This document shows positions 26,099-33,751 of a DNA stretch of 64,000 bases, in pieces. The DNA lies in NCBI GenBank assembly GCA_023418915.1, contig JAEZYU010000038.1, positions 1-64,000 of the forward strand. Reading direction: 5' to 3'. This DNA comes from Bacillota bacterium. GTDB taxonomy: Bacteria; Bacillota; Clostridia; Acetivibrionales; DTU013. Within the stretch, counting starts at the first letter, position 1. Every line of letters begins with the position of its first letter. The notes under the pieces were generated by a model that did no database searches, was not told where the DNA came from, and saw only the letters and a list, made by a program, of their open reading frames with translations. The translations under genes and the position numbers were made by a program.

Positions 26099-26290
26099 AT
26101 AACGAGGCGAATGATGTCCCCCACCTCTTTACGTCTTTTCAACCTTCAGGCTGAAAAACGCTTGGTGGCGGGTACCGATTGCCATTGAGATATTTTCTTT
26201 CGATTAATCGAAAGAAAACGATGCGAGCATATCTCCCGCCTTGGATGCATAGGCGAGCAGCAAGCCTTGCTTGCGACCAGCCTCACTATA
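26098..26290 (-). repeat. Dispersed repeat R2, copy A, with 26-bp palindrome
   Basis: About 193 bases bounded by TATAACGAGGC (26098-26108) and GCCTCACTATA (26280-26290), inverted repeats differing at two positions. Inside is a perfect 26-bp palindrome at 26193-26218 (core TTTCGATTAATCGAAA), flanked by GAGATAT/ATATCTC and GGCGGG/CCCGCC. The segment 26190-26290 matches 41882-41982 in opposite orientation. The right end provides the TAG stop of the SSB gene. Otherwise the stretch 26101-26285 has no gene. Confidence 0.65.
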
Positions 26291-26966
26291 TCTCAGTACT
26301 TTCATCTGCATCGACGTCGTCGCTGTCCTTCTCGCTCTCGCTTCCTGCAATCTCCATCTTTGAAATCGAGACCTCATAAGCCACTTTATTAATTACCTCA
26401 CCTGTTTCCAGCTTCTTCTGATATGCTCTGCTCTGGATCCTTCCCCATATTTTGATGTTATCACCCACAATAAGCTTCTCTGAGAACCTTGCATTTCTTC
26501 CCCACGCTATACAGGGTATATAATCCGACTTATTGTATGGACGGTTGACAGCCAGCAGTATATCAGTTATTTCTCTGCCGAACGGTGTCGTCCTGTATAT
26601 CGGTTTTTTACAGATAAAACCGTTCAGATATATTTGATTCGGATTCTTGATTTTCTTTTCATCTTCCAGAAAAATTATGTCCCGCGCAAAAACCGTCAAC
26701 AGCAATTTGTTTCCTTCACTGTTGTAGCTATTGTAGGAGCGGAACTGTCCTTCCACTTCTATGATCGTTCCCACCGTCAATCTATCCTTGCTGGCAAGCC
26801 TTTCTGATATGGTAACAGGTATCCTGTCACTGCTGTCACTCAGCCTTGGCACATCAAGCAAAAAATAATAAAAGCCTTCACCGTAAACTTCATGACTGAA
26901 CTCGACATTGGATACTACTTTCCCGGAAATAGTCGCCATATTGTTCTCTATTATGTTTCCGACCAT
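26286..26966 (-). CDS. Single-stranded DNA-binding protein with two OB-like domains
   Basis: A 226-residue SSB-like protein, longer than the usual 140-180 residues. Residues about 10-110 (ATISGKVVSNVEFSHEVYGE) and 112-205 (NQIYLNGFICKKPIYRTTPF) each resemble an OB fold, followed by an acidic tail (SESEKDSDDVDADESTEI) such as SSB proteins use for partners, though without the DDDIPF end. It would bind ssDNA during replication or repair. It stands alone with its own upstream promoter. Its last codon and stop lie in the end of repeat R2. Confidence 0.8.
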   Translation of the reverse strand: MVGNIIENNMATISGKVVSNVEFSHEVYGEGFYYFLLDVPRLSDSSDRIPVTISERLASKDRLTVGTIIEVEGQFRSYNSYNSEGNKLLLTVFARDIIFLEDEKKIKNPNQIYLNGFICKKPIYRTTPFGREITDILLAVNRPYNKSDYIPCIAWGRNARFSEKLIVGDNIKIWGRIQSRAYQKKLETGEVINKVAYEVSISKMEIAGSESEKDSDDVDADESTEI

Positions 26967-27301
26967 CCGACCCCCACTCTCCTCTCAAGGTTCATCTGTA
27001 TATTTTTGCATTTTTCTAATGTATGTTTATTCGAGAATGGCATGTTTTAGAATTAAAAAGTATTACATACATCAGCGTCCCATATATATGTTAAATAAAA
27101 GATATAATATCAAAAGTCCAGTCCTCTGTTTTAGCTACTATCTTATATTATATTACATATTTTGCGTCTTGCAAATCCCTCAAATCAAAATTTTGACGAT
27201 ATTGTAGGGACACACCTTTACAGGAAGTATTTTTTACCCTGTGTAATGTTCTATTAGCAAAGATAATAAATTATTTCTGTCAACTCGTTAGCTGTAGAAT
27301 G
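26967..27301. other. AT-rich spacer with one promoter
   Basis: No gene is visible in these 335 bases. Beyond the promoter at 27147-27174 and the ribosome binding site of the SSB-like gene, I see no repeat, hairpin terminator or RNA signature. Confidence 0.6.
27147..27174 (-). promoter_or_regulatory. Putative promoter of the SSB-like gene
   Basis: Minus strand TTGCAA (27169-27174), 16-base spacer, TATAAT (27147-27152), about 180 bases before the gene. Confidence 0.5.
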
Positions 27302-27961
27302 CTATGGGGATTGTGTACTCAACAGGTTTAGATCTATACCATTAACAATTGCAAAGGAAGCTGCAGCCAGCACGTTATGACTGTCAAACTCACCGGCGTC
27401 CAGATTTATTTTGTATTCCTGAGGCTCTATCAGTGCGCCGCTTCGGGTGGAAACAGACCGCTGCAGACAGCATATGAAGCCATCCTTAAAAACGGTGTCG
27501 CCAATGCTTGAAGTAGTAACACTCGCCTTGGTATTAAAGCCATATGTTATGAATTTATGCCTCATACCCCTCAGCAGCCGTATAAGCTCGCTGTCATCCA
27601 CATTCACAATAGCAACTCCCTTATCAGCAAGAAGCGAAAAAACTCTCTCCAAACTATTCGCGTCATCAAAGCTGATATCCTCGGCAGAATCACTTGACTT
27701 GTCAGTATATATCAAAATATCAAATCTGATGTCACCGGGTAAATAATTGTCTATTTCGGTGATATTCATTTTCAATATGAGAATATCTATATTATTTCTT
27801 TCTAGCTCGCTTACATAAGCCTTAATCCTTTTGCTGTCTATCCCAGGCATGCCTGCAGGATCGATTACGCTGACTTTTTCGCCTTTTGACGTAAGCATAG
27901 AACTGATAATATTTGCGGTCTGCAATTTGCCTTCACTGCCAAGGATACCTGCAATTAGCAT
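27302..27961 (-). CDS. Mur-ligase-like ATPase without the C-terminal domain
   Basis: A 219-residue protein resembling the central ATPase domain of Mur ligases only. GILGSEGKLQTANIISSML occupies the place of the GTKGKTTT P-loop, DILIYTDKSSDSAEDISFDD that of the NLSRDHLD region, and VNVDDSELIRLLRG, ITYGFNTKASV and SHNVLAAASFAIVNGIDL match the usual NADD, TYG and HNVxNxLAA motifs. The substrate-binding N-terminal and C-terminal ligase domains are absent. I start at the ATG at 27961 behind GGGG. It could be a regulator, a partner or a relic. Confidence 0.65.
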   Translation of the reverse strand: MLIAGILGSEGKLQTANIISSMLTSKGEKVSVIDPAGMPGIDSKRIKAYVSELERNNIDILILKMNITEIDNYLPGDIRFDILIYTDKSSDSAEDISFDDANSLERVFSLLADKGVAIVNVDDSELIRLLRGMRHKFITYGFNTKASVTTSSIGDTVFKDGFICCLQRSVSTRSGALIEPQEYKINLDAGEFDSHNVLAAASFAIVNGIDLNLLSTQSP

Positions 27962-28036
27962 TTTTTCAACCCCATCAGCCAAATTCCGGAAATATAAAGC
28001 CTCATACTAACACTATGATGTGTCTTTTGCTCTTTT

Positions 28037-28804
28037 TTATGTACTTTTTTTCTGCCGTCCTTCATGATCAATGTAGTAATCCTCCCTTATTATGAGCTGT
28101 GATACCGGAACAAGCTTATACCCACCGTTTTCAAGCTCTGCTATGATCTCCGGCAAAAGCTTGGCGGTATACGGTGTATCGTTATGGAATAATAGGATAG
28201 AACCGGGCTTAATTTTTTGACCAATCCTTTGCTTGATTTCCGCCTTGCTGATACCGGGTTTCCAGTCTAGTGAATCCACATTCCACTGTATTGTAAAATA
28301 GCCAAGTTTGCGTGCTTCCGATAAAAGAGTATTGTTGTAATCTCCATATGGAGCCCGGAATAGATCGCATTTAGTACTTGTAAGCTTTTCAATAACATCG
28401 CCGCACTTTATTATCTCTCTGCTCATCATATCTTTATCCAGACTTCCCATCCTGAAATGTGAATACGAGTGATTAGCAGTATCATGTCCTTCCTTTGCCA
28501 TCATTTTCACCATTTCCGGGTTTTTTTCAGCCCATTGGCCGACCATGAAAAAAGTCGCCTTAACATCGGCTTCCTTCAGTGCATCCAGTATCTGAGGTAT
28601 ATCGTCAGCACCCCATGCGCAGTCAAACGTCACTGAAGCCAGCTTTTCTTCAGCATCGACAGAATATATGGGAATCTCTCGTTTTGAATTAAATACAGCA
28701 GCCACGGACTCCGGAAAGCTCAATACTGATATGGTCATTACAATAATTACAAGTACCGATAAAAAAACAAGAACTCTCCTGACATTAAAAACATACAGTT
28801 TCAT
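28037..28804 (-). CDS. Polysaccharide deacetylase, PdaB-like
   Basis: A 255-residue NodB-domain protein with an N-terminal signal anchor (residues about 10-32). VTFDCAWGADDI replaces the usual TFDDG, as in the PdaB sporulation branch (FDxxWG); NHSYSH supplies the metal-binding HxxxH; RAPYGDYN and LLFHNDTPYTA follow. It probably acts outside the cell on peptidoglycan or another amino-sugar polymer, perhaps during spore formation. It lies 75 bases upstream of the Mur-like gene on the same strand. Confidence 0.85.
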   Translation of the reverse strand: MKLYVFNVRRVLVFLSVLVIIVMTISVLSFPESVAAVFNSKREIPIYSVDAEEKLASVTFDCAWGADDIPQILDALKEADVKATFFMVGQWAEKNPEMVKMMAKEGHDTANHSYSHFRMGSLDKDMMSREIIKCGDVIEKLTSTKCDLFRAPYGDYNNTLLSEARKLGYFTIQWNVDSLDWKPGISKAEIKQRIGQKIKPGSILLFHNDTPYTAKLLPEIIAELENGGYKLVPVSQLIIREDYYIDHEGRQKKST

Positions 28805-28874
28805 TGCACATACCCCGCTCAGACAGGTTAATTTATCTGTACTATATTATTAAGTCTGTCCCGGCATTATGCAG

Positions 28875-28942
28875 AAAAAGCAAGGGAGCGAGTGATGGAG
28901 TCCAGCGGAATATCTCCGCCATATCTCCGGTCACCCGCTCCC
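28875..28942 (-). terminator. Terminator of the HtrA operon
   Basis: GGGAGCG...GTGA and TCAC...CGCTCCC (28884-28942) form a long stem with an inner GCGGA/TCCGC hairpin. On the minus strand the stem is followed by CTTTTTC. It lies between the htrA stop and the deacetylase gene. Confidence 0.7.
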
Positions 28943-28963
28943 CTATCAATTAAAATGGAGGGT

Positions 28964-30562
28964 TTAATCTATATTCTTTTCTTCACCAAGCACTAATTTC
29001 AATGTCAGTGTCTCACCGTCCCTGTATACTTCGACCATTACTTCGTCTCCAGGTTTATGTTTGTTTTTCTGCTCTTCCAATTCTATAAATGCAGTCACAG
29101 TTTTACCGTCAAACTCGGTGATTATATCGCCTGTGTGTATACCGGCCTTGTAGGCAGCTGACAATGGCTGTACCTCGTAAACCAGCAGGCCGTTAGGCAC
29201 ATTAAGCTTCTTAGCATCCTCTGCCGTAAATGTGTTGTCTATCATCACTCCAAGGTACGGCCTGTCTTTCACGTACTTGTAATTGATCAGGCTCTCTGCA
29301 ATTTCATTCGCTTCATTTATCGGGATAGCAAACCCAAGTCCCTCCACGTCGGTGGCTGATATCTTGATCGTATTTATGCCGATGACCTGACCCTGTGAAT
29401 TGACGAGAGCGCCGCCGCTGTTGCCGGGATTGATGGCTGCGTCTGTCTGGAGCAGCTTGAATTCTCTGCCGTTGTTCATTGCTATCATCCTGTTGACACC
29501 GCTTATTACACCGGCAGTGACCGAGCCCATGTAATCCATTCCGCCGGGATTACCTATAGCTACAGCCAGTTCACCGGTTTTAACATTATCCGAGTCACCG
29601 AAATCAGCTGCCGGCAGGTTACTGGCCTCAATCTTCAGCACAGCAATGTCCGTTTTATCATCCCTGCCTACGATCTGTGCCTTGTACGGTCGGTCCTTGT
29701 CATTTGGCAAAATTACTTCTATTGTAGATCCTTCGATCAGCTTATTTGACATCTGGCTTGCTACCGCAGCTTCTATAACATGGTTATTGGTCAGTATATA
29801 CCCATCCTCCCTGATAATGATACCTGATCCATAACCTACACCATTTTGTTCGATATCAAAGAAGAATCCGAAGTTGCTTCTTGTCGGCACAGTGATCTGT
29901 ATGCCCACTATCGACGGACTTACCTTCTCTGCGATCGCTTCTACGGGTGATGTGGATTCAGCTATTTCAATCTTCTTGTATATCCCGTTATCACTGCTCG
30001 ATGCGCCTGCAGTACGAACAGGCAGACCTAGCATTTCACTTGTGCCTGGACTCAATATCGGAGCAATGTATATTACAGCGGCAAACATCATGCCTGCACC
30101 CAGCAGAGAGCTCAGTACCGATACAAGTATCAAATGCCATGCACCGATCTTTTTTTGCTTTGTCTTTTTAATACTCTCGGTATAATATGCCTGATTACTG
30201 TTACTTTTAGTGTTTGCGCTTTCAGGCTGCCCGGGATGTCTTTCTGGCCCCCAATATGGCTGCCGCATATCCGGCTGTTCTGTATGCGAAGCTTGCTCAG
30301 CCTGCCCTGCATCGGCAGATGCTTGCGTTGATCCTACGCCCGTCTGCTCATTCTTTTCATCTACCAGTACGAAATCACTTGCTGACGGCGGCACTGAGCT
30401 TCCCGTATCTGAAGAGCCGGTCTGCGAAGCGTCATCTGCGGCGTTATCCATCGGTGTTGCCACATCCGGAGTTTCATTTGTGATTGCAGTGACTCGGCTA
30501 TCCGATGGATTGCCGGAATCATTGCTATTGTTATTGTTGATATCATTGCTAAACTCGTCCAT
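28964..30562 (-). CDS. HtrA/DegP-type membrane serine protease
   Basis: A 532-residue S1C protease. Residues 1-138 are a cytoplasmic, acidic, low-complexity region; a transmembrane helix spans about 142-168; the protease domain has the triad His261 (TNNHVIEAA), Asp305 (DKTDIAVL) and Ser382 (NPGNSGGAL); one PDZ domain ends the protein. The start at 30562 (MDEFSND) follows GGGAGG. It probably degrades misfolded envelope proteins. It is encoded 118 bases after the kinase of a two-component system, an arrangement like CiaRH-HtrA, suggesting stress control. Confidence 0.93.
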   Translation of the reverse strand: MDEFSNDINNNNSNDSGNPSDSRVTAITNETPDVATPMDNAADDASQTGSSDTGSSVPPSASDFVLVDEKNEQTGVGSTQASADAGQAEQASHTEQPDMRQPYWGPERHPGQPESANTKSNSNQAYYTESIKKTKQKKIGAWHLILVSVLSSLLGAGMMFAAVIYIAPILSPGTSEMLGLPVRTAGASSSDNGIYKKIEIAESTSPVEAIAEKVSPSIVGIQITVPTRSNFGFFFDIEQNGVGYGSGIIIREDGYILTNNHVIEAAVASQMSNKLIEGSTIEVILPNDKDRPYKAQIVGRDDKTDIAVLKIEASNLPAADFGDSDNVKTGELAVAIGNPGGMDYMGSVTAGVISGVNRMIAMNNGREFKLLQTDAAINPGNSGGALVNSQGQVIGINTIKISATDVEGLGFAIPINEANEIAESLINYKYVKDRPYLGVMIDNTFTAEDAKKLNVPNGLLVYEVQPLSAAYKAGIHTGDIITEFDGKTVTAFIELEEQKNKHKPGDEVMVEVYRDGETLTLKLVLGEEKNID

Positions 30563-30680
30563 ATATGAAACCTCCCAAATTTTTTGCTGCAAATCGAATA
30601 CCTGTAGTATCACTATAAGTATATTGTAAATCTTCTATTTGAAGAATCTATGAATAATTTGTGAATATTGACCTGCACAA

Positions 30681-32216
30681 TCATTTTTTGACCTGCTGGT
30701 CCCCCAGTTCCCCATTAGCCCTTGCAAGTGTGAATATGAACGCCGTTCCTTCTCCGGGGACACTCTCTGCTCGGATGCTCTGACCATGATCATTGATGAT
30801 GTTCCTGACTATTGCCAATCCCAAGCCGGTACCGGTTTTGTCTCTGCTTCTGGATTTATCCGACTTATAGAATCTGTCCCATATCATCTTCAGATCGCTT
30901 TCTTCTATACCGATGCCGGTATCTCTTATTGTTACCTCTACATGATCCCTGCTTTTTCTTGTGATGATGCTGATCCCTCCGCCGTTTGGCGTAAATTTGA
31001 TGGCATTGTGCATAAGGTTGTAAACTACTCGCTCGATCGCATCAGAATCACCTCTGACTGAGATCTCTTCCTCATCAAAATCAGCATCTACCGTCAGATC
31101 CTTCTCAAGCAGCAGTGTCTCAAGCTTTATAACGCATCTTCTCAGTAACTCATTTATATCAAATGTTGTCACATTCAGCTTTATTTCACCGGCTTCCATC
31201 CTTGCAAGATCCAGCAGATCGTTAACAAGCCTGTTAAGACGGTTAGTTTCGTCCCTAACCACTGTAAGGTAATGAGTCTGTCTGTCGGGTGGTATCGTTC
31301 CGTCAAGTATGCCTTCTATGAATCCCCTTATAGACGTCATGGGAGTCCTTAATTCATGCGATACATTGGCCACAAATCCCCGGCGCATCTGCTCAATGTT
31401 TTGCAGCGCAACAGCCATCTGGTTAAACGCATTTGCCAGTTCGCCCACTTCGTCTCTGGACCTTATACTCACCCTCTTTTCAAATTCACCATTTGAAATA
31501 CGGACTGCAGCTTGCTTTATTTGTTTGAGAGGACGTGACAGCCTCAGTGAAAAAATGTAGATCAGCAGAACAGCAATTGCGATAGCGACGCCTCCTGAGA
31601 TGAGAAAGAACGTCAGTACCCTTTCCCGCGCAGCACTGACCTCCGCCACCGGTGTGTGCATATATATTACGATCATTACATCCTTGCCGTTTGCTCCTTC
31701 GTATCTGAAGGATCGGGCGACCGTAAGCCATACATTGCCGCTGCTCTCGAAGTAAGGGTCATTGAAGAATCCATTAAAATCTCCGACCTTGCGTACAGTG
31801 GTTTCAGACTGGATAAGCTTTGGGAAATCATTATCCTCGGGTATCTTAATATAGCCGGTGTCATCTGTATATTTTCCGGCGATCAATGGAGGCATGTCCC
31901 AGTTTGAACGGTATATATATCCTTCCTGGTTGACTATCCATATATAAGAACCGGTGTACTTGCCATAATTCACAAGAGTGTCCCTCAGCAGTATCTCTGA
32001 GGCTGCCACACTGGCATAGTCATTGACGTTAAGCAGATTCAGATAGTAGTTGAATACATTGTTTACCCAGGTACTTGCAGTTTCAAGTGTAACTGCCCTC
32101 TCTTCCGTCACATAGTCATCCATGAACAGATTCAGCATTACGCCGGTGATGGCAAAAGCCACCGTCAGAATCAGTAAAAATATGGCGATCAATTTGCTGA
32201 ATATTGTTTTGAACAT
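30681..32216 (-). CDS. Sensor histidine kinase of the HtrA operon
   Basis: A 511-residue kinase. Transmembrane helices at about 8-32 and 200-223 enclose a sensor domain of about 165 residues (IWIVNQEGYIYRS suggests a PAS/Cache fold). HAMP, then HELRTP with His287, then a catalytic ATPase domain with DTGIGI and GTGLGLAIVRN. The ATG overlaps the response regulator stop (TAATG), and GAGGT lies before it inside that gene; an upstream start at 32267 is less likely. Probably monitors envelope stress and drives htrA. Confidence 0.93.
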   Translation of the reverse strand: MFKTIFSKLIAIFLLILTVAFAITGVMLNLFMDDYVTEERAVTLETASTWVNNVFNYYLNLLNVNDYASVAASEILLRDTLVNYGKYTGSYIWIVNQEGYIYRSNWDMPPLIAGKYTDDTGYIKIPEDNDFPKLIQSETTVRKVGDFNGFFNDPYFESSGNVWLTVARSFRYEGANGKDVMIVIYMHTPVAEVSAARERVLTFFLISGGVAIAIAVLLIYIFSLRLSRPLKQIKQAAVRISNGEFEKRVSIRSRDEVGELANAFNQMAVALQNIEQMRRGFVANVSHELRTPMTSIRGFIEGILDGTIPPDRQTHYLTVVRDETNRLNRLVNDLLDLARMEAGEIKLNVTTFDINELLRRCVIKLETLLLEKDLTVDADFDEEEISVRGDSDAIERVVYNLMHNAIKFTPNGGGISIITRKSRDHVEVTIRDTGIGIEESDLKMIWDRFYKSDKSRSRDKTGTGLGLAIVRNIINDHGQSIRAESVPGEGTAFIFTLARANGELGDQQVKK

Positions 32217-32902
32217 TACTTTACCTCGAACTTGTAACCTACGCCCCATACGGTCTTTAGCTGCCATACCTGTCCCGGCATGTCGATCTTTTCCCTAAGT
32301 CTTTTCACATGAACGTCGACAGTTCTGCTGTCACCGTAAAAATCAAACCCCCATACATTCTCAAGCAGCTGCTCTCTGGTGAAAACCTTGTTTGAGTTTG
32401 ACGCCAGAAAATACAACAGCTCAAGCTCCTTTGGGGGGAGTTCCAGATCCTTTCCGTTCAGTTTGACGACGTAAGTTGATTTGTTGATGACCAAATTTGG
32501 AAAAACTACCTCCATAGCGTCGAAATCCTTGCGCTCATATCTCCTGAGTACTGCTTTGACTCTTGCAACAAGCTCCTTTGGTTCAAACGGCTTTACGATA
32601 TAGTCGTCTGCACCCAGCTCCAACCCCAGCACCTTATCAAAGGTCTCTCCCTTTGCCGTCAGCATTATTATCGGGATGTTGCTGATCTTCCTGATCTCCC
32701 TGCAGACCTGCCATCCGTCCATTCCGGGCAGCATTATATCAAGTATGACTATACTGGGAGCAGATTGGGTGAAGGATTCAAGTCCGCTCTTGCCGTTATA
32801 CACAGTCAGAACCTCCCACCCCTCCTTCTCAAGATAAAGCCTGATCAGTTCGCATATATTCACATCATCGTCGACAACCAGTACCTTGGTCTTGCTGTTC
32901 AT
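32216..32902 (-). CDS. OmpR/PhoB-family response regulator of the HtrA operon
   Basis: Receiver domain with VVDDD, DIMLPGMDG and KPFEPKE, then a winged-helix domain (LPPKELELLYFLASN to TVWGVGYKF). About 229 residues. The start at 32902 (MNSKTKVLVVDD) has GAGGGGG seven bases upstream; the ATGs at 32908 and 32917 overlap that site. First gene of the RR-kinase-HtrA operon. A TATAAT box in repeat R3 lies about 150 bases upstream. Confidence 0.93.
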   Translation of the reverse strand: MNSKTKVLVVDDDVNICELIRLYLEKEGWEVLTVYNGKSGLESFTQSAPSIVILDIMLPGMDGWQVCREIRKISNIPIIMLTAKGETFDKVLGLELGADDYIVKPFEPKELVARVKAVLRRYERKDFDAMEVVFPNLVINKSTYVVKLNGKDLELPPKELELLYFLASNSNKVFTREQLLENVWGFDFYGDSRTVDVHVKRLREKIDMPGQVWQLKTVWGVGYKFEVK

Positions 32903-33050
32903 CCACATCCCCCTCATCCTTTTTTATCTGAGCTATAAGTATTGCCTATATACACACTGGGCATTTACGATGTTCCATGTTTTAGGTTCTGCAATACAAT
33001 ATATTGAGGGAATATATAAGAATTTGTCACTACATATTGCGTTGCAGAAT

Positions 33051-33118
33051 TATAGCGCATCGTTCAAAAAATTTTCGATTGTAGAAAATTTTTCTTACCT
33101 CTGCGCATTTCAAAAGCC
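33051..33118. repeat. Dispersed repeat R3, copy A
   Basis: Begins TATAGCGCATCGTTCAAAAA, contains an AAAATTTTC-type palindromic stem, and ends CTGCGCATTTCAA. It closely matches 41819-41882. Read on the minus strand its end gives CGATGCGCTATAAT, a possible -10 box for the response regulator operon. Confidence 0.65.
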
Positions 33119-33188
33119 TTACATTAATAATATCATTTACGAATTATTGCAACAACATATAAAATGTAAACAAACTGAAAACTATGCG

Positions 33189-33221
33189 TAAAAAAAGCAG
33201 ACAGCCAAATATGCTGTCTGC
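33189..33221 (-). terminator. Rho-independent terminator
   Basis: GCAGACAGC / GCTGTCTGC perfect 9-bp stem (33197-33221) followed on the minus strand by seven T residues, 21 bases after the stop of the small gene at 33242. Confidence 0.88.
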
Positions 33222-33241
33222 CTCACAAAGCTGCTCCCAGT

Positions 33242-33580
33242 TCATGCAATGCATACAAACTTGATCGTATCATTGGCGCACACATGATCGATCGCTGGAA
33301 TTCTGTCTGCATATTCTATGTTCAACAGCGTATAACCATCCACAACGAGGCCTTCCCAGTAATGCCCCACTTCACTCATCTTCTTATTGTTAGCTTTAGC
33401 GAATTTTCTGATACCCTTGAGATCGTCAACTTTATCACTCTGGCTTTCAATCATCTTAAGATAAATATTCCTGTTATAAGGAAGAGAAATCTTTCCCTCT
33501 TTGAGCTTTTGCAGCGTTTCAGCATAATCTTTCACCGCAATGATACACCTGTTCTCTAAAATGATCTTTTTCCCGAACAT
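33242..33580 (-). CDS. Small hypothetical protein
   Basis: Not recognised. A 112-residue soluble protein (MFGKKIILENRCIIAVKDY start) with a mixed alpha/beta character: the middle is basic and helical, and the end FVCIA is hydrophobic. GAGG lies before the ATG. It is monocistronic, with its own terminator, and divergent from the LtaS-like gene. Confidence 0.68.
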   Translation of the reverse strand: MFGKKIILENRCIIAVKDYAETLQKLKEGKISLPYNRNIYLKMIESQSDKVDDLKGIRKFAKANNKKMSEVGHYWEGLVVDGYTLLNIEYADRIPAIDHVCANDTIKFVCIA

Positions 33581-33698
33581 AAAAACTACCTCTTTTCATT
33601 ATTTTAATGTAAAATGTCAATGGATAATTATTTAATAATAGAAGAAATAACAAAAAATGTCAATAAGAATAAATTACACTGAATGAATTTATCATGAA

Positions 33699-33727
33699 TT
33701 GTTAAAAAATATCATGTGCTGTATAAT
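33699..33727 (+). promoter_or_regulatory. Sigma-A-type promoter of the LtaS-like gene
   Basis: TTGTTA (33699-33704), 17-base spacer, TATAAT (33722-33727), followed by AGGAGA and the ATG at 33752. Confidence 0.7.
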
Positions 33728-33751
33728 ATTTTTTAAAAACAGGAGAAAAGA

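Larger units (their letters stand above)
32903..33241. other. Spacer upstream of the response regulator
   Basis: No gene. It holds repeat R3 copy A, the terminator at 33189-33221, and an inverted repeat TTCTGCAA (32987-32994) / TTGCAGAA (33042-33049) that could form a leader hairpin or operator. Confidence 0.6.

Noticed and set aside
28037..28804. Catalytically dead deacetylase because TFDDG is missing
   Set aside because: FDxxWG in that position is normal for the PdaB branch, and HxxxH is intact.
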